Assembly (NCBI GenBank): GCA_040755835.1
Contig: JBFMAB010000059.1
Span: 186,001 to 250,000, forward strand
Direction of reading: 5' to 3'
From: JADLDB01 sp040755835
Lineage (GTDB): Bacteria > Myxococcota > Myxococcia > Myxococcales > Myxococcaceae
DNA length: 64,000 bases
In this document: one piece after another, positions 49,889-58,900 of the stretch
Position numbering within the stretch: position 1 is the first letter of the stretch
Layout: every line of letters starts with the position of its first letter
Translations under genes and position numbers: made by a program
The notes under the pieces: model-generated
Told to the model about the DNA's origin: nothing
Database searches by the model: none
Seen by the model: the letters and a program-made list of their open reading frames with translations, nothing else

Positions 49889-50539
49889 ATGCCGACCGCG
49901 CGCCGAGTCTCCCCTCGGAAGAGGCCCAGCCAGAGCCGTTCGCGCGCCACCGTGGAGGCGATCGTGCAGGCGACGGCTCGCGTTCTCCTCAAGGACGGCT
50001 ACGAGGCCTGCAGCACCAACCGGGTGGCGGAGACGGCGGGCGTCAGCATCGGATCGGTGTACCAATACTTCCCCAACAAGGAGTCGCTCGTGGTGGCGGT
50101 GATGGAGCGCCACCTGACGGAGCTGCAGGAGGCGATGGCCGCGCGCCTCGGCGAGCTGGGCAGCGCGGACCTGCCGACGACGGTGCGCGAGATGGTGCGA
50201 GCGCTGCTCGAGGTGAACCGCATTCAGCCGAAGCTGCACCGCGCGCTCCTCGAGCAGGTGCCGCGCATCGGCGCGATGAAGCGGCTGCACGAGCTGCACG
50301 ACCAGTACGAACCGCTGGTGACGGCGTGGCTCGAGGCGCACCGCGAGGAGCTCGACCTGCCGAATCCGGGCATCGCCGCGTACGTCATCATCGCGGCGGC
50401 CGAGGGCGTGGTGACGCGCGTGCTCCTGGAGAAGCCGTCGTGGGTCGAGCTCGGGTTGCTCGAGGAGCAGCTCACCCGCCTGGTGCTGGCGTACCTGGCG
50501 CCGCAGCTGGTGCCGCCGGCGAGCACAGCGCGGCGATGA
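49889..50539 (+). CDS. TetR-family transcriptional repressor
   Basis: 216 residues from the ATG at 49889 (an ATG at 49880 would only add three residues). The N-terminal HTH is intact: QATARVLLKDGYEACSTNRV, then ETAGVSIGSVYQYFPNKE, the classic TetR second and recognition helices. The C-terminal ligand domain is helical. Divergent from the epimerase/START operon, so it probably represses it and itself. Its 3' end overlaps the convergent NRDE gene by 68 bp. Confidence 0.9.
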   Translation: MPTARRVSPRKRPSQSRSRATVEAIVQATARVLLKDGYEACSTNRVAETAGVSIGSVYQYFPNKESLVVAVMERHLTELQEAMAARLGELGSADLPTTVREMVRALLEVNRIQPKLHRALLEQVPRIGAMKRLHELHDQYEPLVTAWLEAHREELDLPNPGIAAYVIIAAAEGVVTRVLLEKPSWVELGLLEEQLTRLVLAYLAPQLVPPASTARR

Positions 50540-51257
50540 GGTCGGGGCGCTCGACGAAGGGTGTTCGGTCGGGCCGGCCGTCGGCCCAGTACCAGCGGCT
50601 GTCGGCGAGGCGCGGCGCGCGCAGCAGCACGAGACTGGAGCGCGTGCCGTAGTTGAAGGCGGGCGCTTCCACGCACACGCCGCCCAGCGGATCGTCCTCG
50701 CGGCGCAGCGCGAGCAGCCGCTGGAGCGCGGAGGCCTCGGGCACCCGGCCGCCGGGCGCGGCGGAGGGCCACGCCTCGCGGATGAGGCTGGTGCGCGCGT
50801 GATCGTCGCCGCCCAGGCTGCGCTCGGTGACGATGTGCAGGCCCGGCGCGAGCACGTCCTGCCGCACCGCGTGCCCGTCGCTCCAGGTGACGAAGGCGTC
50901 GGCGCCGTCCGCGTAGAGGAGGTGGAAGGCGTTGTAGCGGGTGGGAGGCAGCGACGAGAGGCGCTGGTGCACCTCGCGGGCGCTGTGGGCGCGCAGGGCG
51001 TCCACCACCAGCGCGCCGCGGGACTCGCGGCCTTCGTGCTTCTCGGCCGGGAAGCGGTTGGTGACGGCCACGAAGACGCCGTGCACGTTGAGGCCCAGCC
51101 AGGTGCCGCCGGCCTGCTCGTCGCGCGGCGCGACGAAGGGCTCGCCGGGCCAGCGGCGCGGGCCGGACGCCGGGCGGTCGAGCACCTCGTCGCGGTTGGC
51201 GGCCACGACGAGCGGCGCATCCCGGTGCTGCCGAACGCTGGCGATCAGGGTACACAT
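50472..51257 (-). CDS. NRDE-family protein (TANGO2-like)
   Basis: 261 residues. The N-terminus MCTLIA begins with the exposed Cys2 typical of Ntn-like members. The NRDE motif AANRDE is at about residue 21, followed by the GGTWLGLN block, VTNRFP and YNAFHLL. The family (TANGO2 in eukaryotes) is poorly understood, linked to haem or lipid handling. ATG start. The first 240 residues look conserved; the tail is Ala/Pro-rich and runs into the convergent TetR gene. It is 5 bp from the divergent TetR gene at 51263. Confidence 0.88.
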   Translation of the reverse strand: MCTLIASVRQHRDAPLVVAANRDEVLDRPASGPRRWPGEPFVAPRDEQAGGTWLGLNVHGVFVAVTNRFPAEKHEGRESRGALVVDALRAHSAREVHQRLSSLPPTRYNAFHLLYADGADAFVTWSDGHAVRQDVLAPGLHIVTERSLGGDDHARTSLIREAWPSAAPGGRVPEASALQRLLALRREDDPLGGVCVEAPAFNYGTRSSLVLLRAPRLADSRWYWADGRPDRTPFVERPDLIAALCSPAAPAAAPGTPAPGG

Positions 51258-51262
51258 GCGGC

Positions 51263-51883
51263 GTGCGAGACAAGCAGCGAGAAGAAACCCGCCGGAAGCT
51301 CTATCACGCCGCGCTCGAGGTTTTCCGACGAGACGGCGTGGACAAGTGCCGCATCGAGGACATCGCGCAGATCGCCGAGGTCAGCCGCGCGGCCTTCTAC
51401 TTCCACTTCCCGACGAAGGACGACGTGCTGCTCGAGCTGCTGCAGCAGGGCGAGGCGCCCGTCGCCGAGGCGATCAAGGCGCTGCCGGAAGACGCCCCGC
51501 TCGAGGCGCTGCTCAACGCCATCACCGACTCGATGGCGGCCTTCTGGCAGGGCGAGCCGAAGCTGGTGCTGGACGTCTTCGGGGTGACGCTGCGGCGCAC
51601 CACCGTCGTCACCGACCGCGAAGCCGTGGAGGTGCGGGCGCTGGTGGGCCGCCGCTTTCAGGTCGCCGCCGAACGCGGGGAGCTGTCGCCGCTGGTGCCC
51701 AGCGAGGCGCTCGCCGACTTCTTCCTGTTGAGCTGCATGGCCACCATGGCCTCGTGGAGCGCCGGGGCCGTCATGCCGCTCAAGGACATGCTCCGCGGGA
51801 TGAGCATGTTGTTCCTCAACGGCGCGCGAGGCGTGACCGAGCCCGCGCCGCCGCCCGCGCCCGCGAAAGGCAAGAAAGGCTGA
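51263..51883 (+). CDS. TetR-family regulator upstream of SDR and desaturase
   Basis: 206 residues from a GTG. TetR HTH: ALEVFRRDGVDKCRIEDI, then AQIAEVSRAAFYFHFPTKDD. C-terminal helical domain, then a Pro/Ala/Lys tail (PPPAPAKGKKG). It is 4 bp from the DECR-like SDR and probably in the same transcript with the desaturase, so it likely senses a fatty acyl-CoA and controls unsaturated-fatty-acid genes. Operator not recognised here because the promoter overlaps the NRDE start region. Confidence 0.9.
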   Translation: MRDKQREETRRKLYHAALEVFRRDGVDKCRIEDIAQIAEVSRAAFYFHFPTKDDVLLELLQQGEAPVAEAIKALPEDAPLEALLNAITDSMAAFWQGEPKLVLDVFGVTLRRTTVVTDREAVEVRALVGRRFQVAAERGELSPLVPSEALADFFLLSCMATMASWSAGAVMPLKDMLRGMSMLFLNGARGVTEPAPPPAPAKGKKG

Positions 51884-51887
51884 AGCC

Positions 51888-52673
51888 ATGTCCGTCTTCA
51901 GGGAAGGGCTGTTCGAGAACAAGACCGTCTTCGTCACCGGCGGCTCGAGCGGCATCAACCTGGCCATCGCCCACGCCTTCGGCGCCGCCGGCGCGAAGGT
52001 GGCGATCAACGGTCGCAAGCCGGACAAGCTGGAGGCGGCGGTGGCGGGCCTGCGCGAGAAGGGCGTGCGCGCCGAGGGCTACGCGGCGGACGTGCGCGAC
52101 TTCGCGGCCGTCAACGGCGCCATCGAGGCGGCGGTGAAGGCGCTCGGCCCCATCGACGTGCTGGTGTGCGGCGCCGCGGGCAACTTCCCCGCGCCGGTGG
52201 TGGGCATGTCGTCGAACGGCTTCAAGGCCGTCGTCGACATTGACCTGGTGGGCACCTTCAACGCGTGCCGCGCGGCCTTCGAGCACTTGAACAAGCCGGG
52301 CGCGGCGGTCATCGCCATCTCCGCGCCGCAGGCCGGGGTGCCGTACCCGATGCAGGCGCACGTCTGCGCGGCGAAGGCCGGCGTGGACATGCTGGTGAAG
52401 ACGCTGGCCATGGAGTGGGGCGGCGTGGGCGTGCGCGTCAACAGCATCTGGCCGGGGCCCATCGACGACACCGAGGGCATGCAGCGCCTCGCCGGCGACC
52501 CGGAGACGAAGAAGAAGGTGGAGGCGGCGATGCCGCTGCAGCGCTTCGGCACCAAGGACGAGGTGGCGCAGGTGGCGCTCTTCCTCGCCTCGGACGCCTC
52601 GCGCTACTGCACCGGCGGCGTCTACCCGGTGGACGGCGGCATGGCGCTGGTCGGCGGCAACCTGATGTTCTGA
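51888..52673 (+). CDS. Short-chain dehydrogenase, 2,4-dienoyl-CoA reductase-like
   Basis: 261 residues. Classical SDR with NAD(P) motif VTGGSSGINLAIA near residue 17 and the VCGAAGNF strand. The usual catalytic YxxxK is replaced: the stretch reads PMQAHVCAAKAGVD, with no Tyr at the expected site, and GPIDDTEGM follows. That combination is characteristic of 2,4-dienoyl-CoA reductases, where Tyr is also absent. The C-terminal GGVYPVDGGMAL is typical. It would help degrade unsaturated fatty acids, consistent with the desaturase and TetR neighbours. Confidence 0.88.
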   Translation: MSVFREGLFENKTVFVTGGSSGINLAIAHAFGAAGAKVAINGRKPDKLEAAVAGLREKGVRAEGYAADVRDFAAVNGAIEAAVKALGPIDVLVCGAAGNFPAPVVGMSSNGFKAVVDIDLVGTFNACRAAFEHLNKPGAAVIAISAPQAGVPYPMQAHVCAAKAGVDMLVKTLAMEWGGVGVRVNSIWPGPIDDTEGMQRLAGDPETKKKVEAAMPLQRFGTKDEVAQVALFLASDASRYCTGGVYPVDGGMALVGGNLMF

Positions 52674-52687
52674 CGCGTCAGTCACGT

Positions 52688-52704
52688 TCATGGCAAACCC
52701 ATGA
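52688..52704. promoter_or_regulatory. Hairpin between SDR and desaturase genes
   Basis: Perfect inverted repeat TCATGG-caaac-CCATGA in the 57-bp gap before the desaturase. It may be a weak terminator or an attenuator; nothing else is known. Confidence 0.3.
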
Positions 52705-52730
52705 CGAAGGGCCCGTAGCGTCGTGGGCAC

Positions 52731-53873
52731 ATGAGTCCTCCCGCCAGCACCGCGTCTCCCCTGCAGCCCAGGCTGTCCTTCTCGAAGTCCGGCGCGGCCT
52801 TCCGCGCCGAGCTCCTCCGCCGCGTCGACGCGTACTTCGCGACGACGGGGAAGTCGCGCCACGCCACCGTTGGGATGCGCCTCAAGTCCGCCTTCTGGGT
52901 GGGCGGCCTTCTGACGCAGTTAGGGCTGTTGTCCTTCGTGCCGACGCCGACGTGGCTCTCGGTGCTGCTGGCGCTGGGCGTCGGCTTCTTCGTCGCCGGC
53001 ATGGGCTTCAACGTCGGGCACGACGCCATTCACGGCAGCTACAGCGCGCGCCGCGGCGTCAACGCGCTGCTCGGGCGCAGCTTCGACCTGATGGGCGCGT
53101 CGTCCATCATGTGGAGCTGGGCGCACAACATCGTGCACCACACGTACACCAACGTGCCGGGCGTCGATCACGACCTCGAGCCGGGGCCGTTCCTCCGCTT
53201 CTACCGGAAGGACAAGCCGTCGTGGGCGCACCGGCTGCAGCACGTCTACGCCTGGCCGCTGTACTGCTTCACCTCGCTCGTCTGGGTCGTCAAGAAGGAC
53301 TTCGCGCAGCTGCTCGAGGTGAACCCGCACACCGGCAGGAAGGGCGGCGCGCGCGAGTGGGCCGACGTGCTGCTGGGCAAGGCGCTGCACTGGTGCGTCT
53401 TCCTCGGGCTCCCGCTGCTGGGCGGGCGGCACGCGTGGTGGCAGGTGCTGGTGGGCTACGGGCTGTCGCTGGCGGTGTCGGGCTTCACCGCGGCCATCGT
53501 CTTCCAGCTGGCGCACGTCGTCGAAGGGCCGACGTTCCCCTCGCCGAACCACGCGGGCGAGTTGGAAGACGACTTCTTCGTGCACCAACTCAAGACGACG
53601 TCGAACTTCGCGGCGCGCAACCCGGTGGCGACGTTCATCGTGGGCGGCCTCAACCACCAGGTCGAGCACCACCTCTTCCCGCGCATCTGCCACGTCCACT
53701 ACCCGGCGCTGTCGAACATCGTGAAGGCCTGCGCGCAGGAGTTCGGCGTGCCGTACTTCGAGCAGCCCACCTTCCTCGCGGCCGTCGCCTCACACGCACG
53801 CAGGCTGCGCGACATCGGCCGCGCCGCCTCGCTGCCCGAGACGGAGCCCCTGGCCGCGCCCGCCCGCGCCTGA
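52731..53873 (+). CDS. Membrane fatty-acid desaturase
   Basis: 380-residue integral-membrane di-iron desaturase. The three histidine boxes are present: HDAIH (residues 97-101), HNIVHH and QVEHHLF, with GSYSARRGVN between and four hydrophobic segments. The NHQVEHHLFP end places it in the acyl-lipid (delta-6/linoleoyl-type) desaturase group. It introduces a cis double bond into membrane acyl chains, often at low temperature. ATG start. A likely terminator follows at 53880. Confidence 0.92.
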   Translation: MSPPASTASPLQPRLSFSKSGAAFRAELLRRVDAYFATTGKSRHATVGMRLKSAFWVGGLLTQLGLLSFVPTPTWLSVLLALGVGFFVAGMGFNVGHDAIHGSYSARRGVNALLGRSFDLMGASSIMWSWAHNIVHHTYTNVPGVDHDLEPGPFLRFYRKDKPSWAHRLQHVYAWPLYCFTSLVWVVKKDFAQLLEVNPHTGRKGGAREWADVLLGKALHWCVFLGLPLLGGRHAWWQVLVGYGLSLAVSGFTAAIVFQLAHVVEGPTFPSPNHAGELEDDFFVHQLKTTSNFAARNPVATFIVGGLNHQVEHHLFPRICHVHYPALSNIVKACAQEFGVPYFEQPTFLAAVASHARRLRDIGRAASLPETEPLAAPARA

Positions 53874-53879
53874 AGCCGC

Positions 53880-53920
53880 GACACCGGTGTCTCGCTGGGT
53901 GGGGACAGTCCTCCACACCC
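53880..53920. terminator. Possible terminator after the desaturase
   Basis: A perfect 12-bp palindrome GACACCGGTGTC (53880-53891) is followed by a second imperfect hairpin (GGGTGGGGA...TCCTCCACACCC, 53897-53920) just after the desaturase stop. No T tract, so tentative. Confidence 0.35.
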
Positions 53921-54042
53921 CGCACGCGACGCTCTGCAATGGGTGCGAGGTGCAGGAAGGGCACGGACCGCCGCACGCGCCCAACCCGCGAAGAGACTGA
54001 GGTGTGCGCGTGGCCTACCCCTTGCTCCAGGGCGGCGGGCCC

Positions 54043-57000
54043 ATGCGCGCCCTCCATCGCCGCCCCCTCGCCGCCCTCGCCCTCGTCGTCCTGGCCAGCT
54101 GCAGCGGGCTGGACGAGTTGGCGCCCGCGCCGCCGACGCGCCAGTCCCACCACGCAGCGCTGGAGGCCGCGCCCGAGCCGCTGGCCGACGTGTCTCCGGC
54201 GCTGGCCGCCCACGCCAGCTTCCGGGCCTGGCTGGACCGCTACCTCGCGGCGCCCGAGGCGGCGCGGCCCGCGCTGGAGGCGGAGGGGGAGGCGCTGGCG
54301 TCGGCCCGCCGGCCGCTCGTCCGCGCGCTGCTCCTGTCGCAGCCGGAGCTGGCGCTCAGCCTCGCCGTCACCCCGGTGGAGCGCCAGGCGCTGCCCCGGG
54401 CCGTCGCCCAGCATGTCGAAGGCTGGCGCGACGGCGTCGGCACGCTGCACGTCATCGGCGGCGTGGCGGAGTCACCCGAGGCGCCGTCTCCGCTGGAGCG
54501 CTTCGTCACCTTCGACGGCGGCGACGAAGTCTTTCGCGCGGGCGTCTTCGGCGCGCGCGAAGGCCAGCTGACGCGGCAGCACGTGCGCCTGCACGGGGTG
54601 GCGCTGGACGGCGTCATCGCGCTCACCGAGTCGCGGCTGCGCCGGCTGCTCCCCGGTGAGCCGCGCACGCTGCCGCTCGAGCTGCCGCGCGCGTGCCCGG
54701 TGTCGAAGCGGCGCGCCGAGCCCGCGCTCGTCTTCCACGGCGGCGACGCGCTGTACGGCTTCTGCGTGCCCGAACACGCCTCGGAGTACGACGGCACCCT
54801 GGCCGCCGAGGAGGACGCGGCCGCCGCCGACGCCGGCCTGCCGCCCGCCTCGTCGTGGACCGAGGGTCCGAAGACGGTCCTCTTCATCCGCGTGGATTTC
54901 TCGGACAAACCGGGCGACCCGCTGTCGCAGTCGGCGGCGCAGAGCCTCATCGACACGTCGGTGAACACCTTCTACGTCGCCAACTCCTTCGGCAAGACGT
55001 CGCTGTCGACGACGGTGACGCCCACGCTGCGGCTGCCGAAGACGCAGGCCGAGTACAAGACGAATGACAACTACCTCCTGCTGCGCAGCGACGCGCTCGC
55101 GGCGGCGACGGCGGCCGGCTTCGTGCTGTCGGACTACAACCTCGACATCGTTGCCTTCGCGTCGACGTTCTCCGGCTGGGCGGGCCGCGGGTACGTGGGC
55201 GGCCGCGGCACCTGGCTCAACGGCAACTTCAGCCTGCGCGTCACCGCGCACGAGCTCGGCCACAACTACGGGGTGTACCACGCCAACTTCTGGAACGCGG
55301 GCGCCAGCGTCATCGGCGCGGGCTCGAACCAGGAGTACGGCAACCCCTTCGACGTGATGGGCAGCGGCAGCGAGCACTTCCAGGCGTGGTTCAAGCGGCG
55401 CTTCGACTGGGTGACGAGCTCCGAGGTGGAGGCGGTGGCCTCGAGCGGCACGTACCGCGTCTACGCGCTCGAGCAGCCCATCACCACCGGGCTGCACGCG
55501 CTCAAGGTGCGGCGCGACGCGCAGAAGGACTACTGGGTGGAGTTCCGCCCCGCGCCCAACAACGCGCGCCTGCGCAACGGCGCGTCCATCAACTGGGGCT
55601 ACCAGACGAACACCGGCGCCCACCTGCTGGACACCACGCCGGGCGACGGCAGCCGCAGCAACTCGGCGCTGGCGGTGGGCTTCACGCTGTCCGATCCGCT
55701 GGCGGGCGTGCATCTGACACCGGTAGGCCTCGGCGGCACCACGCCGCCGTCGCTGGACGTGGTGGTGAACCTGGGCAACTTCCCCGGCAACCGCGCGCCG
55801 GCGGTGACGCTGAGCGCGTCCACGCTGACGCCGGCCGTCAACGGCAGCGTCACCTTCACCGCGACGGCGAGCGACCCGGACGGTGACGCGCTGGCGTACG
55901 GCTGGGACTTCGACGACGGAAGCCTCGGCCCCAACGCGGCCACGGCGACGAAGACGTTTGGCGCGGCGCGCACGCACCACGTGCGCGTCACGGTCAGCGA
56001 CATGAAGGGCCAGGTGGCGACCGCCTCGGTCCTCGTCACCGTCGGCGCGCCCACCACCTTCACGCTGTCCGGCACGGTGACGAACGGGGGCGCGGGCCTG
56101 GAAGGCGTGCGCATCTCCGACGGCACGCGCGCGACGTACACCGCGAGCGACGGCCGCTACTTCCTCACCAACGTGCCGGCGGGCAGCGTCACCCTCACCG
56201 CGACGAAGCCGGACTTCACCTTCGCCCGCGGCTTCGCGGCGCCGCTGGCGGTGTCCGCCGACGCAGGCGGCCTCGACTTCACCGCGACGCCGGTGGCCGG
56301 CTACCGCCTGCAGGGCAAGGTGACGGCGAGCGGCGTGGGCGTGGCCGGCGTGGTGGTGAGCGACGGCAGCCGCACCGCGACCACCAACGCCACGGGCGAC
56401 TACACGCTGAACAACGTGCCCTCCGGTCGCTACACGCTCACGGCGACGAAGGCGGGCTGGCAGTTCAACCCGTCGGGCTTCGTGAACCCGCTGGACGTCA
56501 TGGGCGGCGACGTCGCCAACCTGAACTTCATCGCGGCGGGCGCGTACCTGTCCGGCACCCTGCCCGCCTCGGTGACGACGGCGCCCACGGTGACGGACGG
56601 CGTGCGCACCGTCACGGCCACCCGCGACAACGCGAGCCAGCCGTGGAACTACGTCCTCTCTGCCGTGCCCAACGGCACGTGGAACCTGGTGGCGTCGTCG
56701 CCGGGCGTCACCCTGACACCGGCGAACTTCACCAACCCCGTCGCCATCTCCGCGGGCATGGGGCGCAGCAACCTGAACTTCCAGGCGGTGGCGACGACCG
56801 GCTTCACCGTGTCCGGCACCGTGCGCACCGGCGGCACGCCCCTGCCCAACGTCGTGGTGAGCGACGGCACGCGCTCGGCCACCACGGACTCCCTCGGCCG
56901 CTACGCGCTGGTGGGCGTCCCGCCCGGCGCGTACACGCTGACGCCGGTGCTGGCGGGCTACACCTTCGTGCCGGCGACGCTGGCGGTGACGGTGACGAGC

Positions 57001-58851
57001 GCCGACGTCGCGGGGCAGGATTTCGCCACCACCGTCGTCAACGCGCCGCCGACGGTGGTGACGGCCGCCTCGGCGACGCCCTCGCCGGTGGTGAGCGGCA
57101 CCAGCACGGCGCTGACGGTGCTGGGCGACGACGACGGCGGTGAGGCGGCGCTGACGTACACGTGGGCGGCGACGGGCGCGTACCCCGTCACCTTCAGCGC
57201 GAGCGGCACCAACGCCGCGAAGAGCGCCACCGCCACCTTCTCGGGCGGCGGCACGTACACGCTGGAGGTCACCATCACCGACGCGGGTGGGCTGTCGGTG
57301 CGCAGCCAGGTGGTGGTGCAGGTGCAGCAGCAGGCCGTGTCGCTGGAGGTGACGCCGGCGACGGCGAACGTGCTGACGGGCGCGACGCAGAGCTTCACCG
57401 CCACCGCGCGCGACCAGTTCAACCGGCCGATGTTCGCCGGAACGCCGGCGTGGAGCGTCTCGGGCGGCGGCACCATCGCTTCGCAGGGCTTGACGGGCGT
57501 CTTCACCGCGGGCGCCACGCCGGGCGGGCCGTTCACGGTGACGGCGACGGCGGGCGGGCGCACGGCCACCGCGCTGGTGACGGTGACGGGCACGGGGGCG
57601 CCCACCATCACCAAGGCGGCGAGCGCCACGCCCAACCCGGTGCCGGGCACCACCACGCAGCTGTCGGTGCGCGCCGACGATGACGCAGGCGAGGCCGGGC
57701 TGACGTACGCGTGGACGACGCCGCTGGCGCCCGCGCCGGTCACCTTCTCCGTCAACGGCAGCAACGCGGCGAAGGACACCACCGCCACCTTCACGCAGGC
57801 CGGGGACTACGAGTTCCTCGTCACGGTGACGGATTCCGCCGGCAACGCGGTGACGAGCCTCGTCGCAGTGACGGTGGCGGCGACGCCCACGCGCCTCGAG
57901 CTGCAGCCGCGGCTGGCGAGCCTGCAGGTGGGCCAGACGCAGCTCTTCCAGGCCTCCGCCGAGGACCAGTTCGGCGAGCCGCTCGCGCCCCAGCCCGCCT
58001 TCACCTGGACGGTGGCTGGCGGCGGCACCGTCGACACCTCCGGCCTCTTCACGGCGGGCACGACACCCGGCGGGCCCTACGCGCTGACGGTGACGGGCGC
58101 GGGCCTGTCGGCGACGGCGGAAGTCACCGTCGGCGCCGCGCCCGACACGCAGCCGCCGTCGGTGACGCTCACCAGCCCGGCGGCGAACGCGCAGCTGAGC
58201 GGCGCCTTCTCGTTGGCGGCCGCCGCGACGGACGATGTCGGGGTGGTGCGCGTCGAGTTCTACGCCGACGGAGCGACGAAGCTGGGCGAGGCGGCGAGCG
58301 CGCCCTTCGCCGCCGCCGCCGATACGAGCGCGCTCGCCGACGGCCTCCACGTGCTGACGGCGCGCGCCTTCGACGCGGCGGGCAACAGCGCCACCAGCGA
58401 CGGCGTGCCGGTGGTGGTGGGTACGGGCCCGGTGGACGTGACACCGCCCACCGTCTCCATCACCGCGCCCGCGGCCGGCGCGGCGACCGGCCTGCGCGTG
58501 CGCCTCGCCGCCGACGCGAGCGACGACGTCGGCGTGACGAAGGTGACCCTGGAGCTGGACGGTGCCTCGGCGGGCGAGCCTACGTCCGCGCCGTACGAGG
58601 CGACGGTGGACGTGGCGGCGGGCGCGCACACGCTGGTGGCCATCGCCTGGGACGCGGCGGGGCACTTCACCCGCAGCACCGCGGTCAGCTTCACCGCCAG
58701 CGCCGAGGTCCCGCCGGAGCCCGCCCGGCCGGAGCCCGTCACACCGGAGACCATCATCGGCGGCTGCGGCTGCTCCGGCGTGGGCGGCGCCCCGGCCAGC
58801 CTCGGCTTCGCGCTCCTCGCGCTGGTGGCCCGCGCCCGGCGGCGGCGGTGA
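54043..58851 (+). CDS. Giant secreted metalloprotease, Ig/PKD repeats, MYXO-CTERM-like tail
   Basis: 1,602 residues from the ATG at 54043, chosen over a GTG at 54004 because it opens a lipoprotein signal (ALVVLASCSG). The catalytic region (about 280-540) has the extended zincin motif HELGHNYGVYH (His403, Glu404, His407, His413), matching the metzincin HExxHxxGxxH pattern, and a Met-turn-like DVMGSG. After it come a PKD-like domain (FTATASDPDGDALAYGWDFD), four carboxypeptidase-regulatory-like repeats (for example GTVTNGGAGLEGVRISDG), and Big/Ig-like repeats. The end is GGCGCSG, a hydrophobic helix and RARRRR, a MYXO-CTERM-like sorting tail. Probably a surface-bound or released protease used in predation or matrix turnover. 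Confidence 0.9.
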   Translation: MRALHRRPLAALALVVLASCSGLDELAPAPPTRQSHHAALEAAPEPLADVSPALAAHASFRAWLDRYLAAPEAARPALEAEGEALASARRPLVRALLLSQPELALSLAVTPVERQALPRAVAQHVEGWRDGVGTLHVIGGVAESPEAPSPLERFVTFDGGDEVFRAGVFGAREGQLTRQHVRLHGVALDGVIALTESRLRRLLPGEPRTLPLELPRACPVSKRRAEPALVFHGGDALYGFCVPEHASEYDGTLAAEEDAAAADAGLPPASSWTEGPKTVLFIRVDFSDKPGDPLSQSAAQSLIDTSVNTFYVANSFGKTSLSTTVTPTLRLPKTQAEYKTNDNYLLLRSDALAAATAAGFVLSDYNLDIVAFASTFSGWAGRGYVGGRGTWLNGNFSLRVTAHELGHNYGVYHANFWNAGASVIGAGSNQEYGNPFDVMGSGSEHFQAWFKRRFDWVTSSEVEAVASSGTYRVYALEQPITTGLHALKVRRDAQKDYWVEFRPAPNNARLRNGASINWGYQTNTGAHLLDTTPGDGSRSNSALAVGFTLSDPLAGVHLTPVGLGGTTPPSLDVVVNLGNFPGNRAPAVTLSASTLTPAVNGSVTFTATASDPDGDALAYGWDFDDGSLGPNAATATKTFGAARTHHVRVTVSDMKGQVATASVLVTVGAPTTFTLSGTVTNGGAGLEGVRISDGTRATYTASDGRYFLTNVPAGSVTLTATKPDFTFARGFAAPLAVSADAGGLDFTATPVAGYRLQGKVTASGVGVAGVVVSDGSRTATTNATGDYTLNNVPSGRYTLTATKAGWQFNPSGFVNPLDVMGGDVANLNFIAAGAYLSGTLPASVTTAPTVTDGVRTVTATRDNASQPWNYVLSAVPNGTWNLVASSPGVTLTPANFTNPVAISAGMGRSNLNFQAVATTGFTVSGTVRTGGTPLPNVVVSDGTRSATTDSLGRYALVGVPPGAYTLTPVLAGYTFVPATLAVTVTSADVAGQDFATTVVNAPPTVVTAASATPSPVVSGTSTALTVLGDDDGGEAALTYTWAATGAYPVTFSASGTNAAKSATATFSGGGTYTLEVTITDAGGLSVRSQVVVQVQQQAVSLEVTPATANVLTGATQSFTATARDQFNRPMFAGTPAWSVSGGGTIASQGLTGVFTAGATPGGPFTVTATAGGRTATALVTVTGTGAPTITKAASATPNPVPGTTTQLSVRADDDAGEAGLTYAWTTPLAPAPVTFSVNGSNAAKDTTATFTQAGDYEFLVTVTDSAGNAVTSLVAVTVAATPTRLELQPRLASLQVGQTQLFQASAEDQFGEPLAPQPAFTWTVAGGGTVDTSGLFTAGTTPGGPYALTVTGAGLSATAEVTVGAAPDTQPPSVTLTSPAANAQLSGAFSLAAAATDDVGVVRVEFYADGATKLGEAASAPFAAAADTSALADGLHVLTARAFDAAGNSATSDGVPVVVGTGPVDVTPPTVSITAPAAGAATGLRVRLAADASDDVGVTKVTLELDGASAGEPTSAPYEATVDVAAGAHTLVAIAWDAAGHFTRSTAVSFTASAEVPPEPARPEPVTPETIIGGCGCSGVGGAPASLGFALLALVARARRRR

Positions 58852-58900
58852 CGCGGGCGGCGCTTTCCCCTTTCCGCCGGGCCAGCTAAACGCCTCCGGC

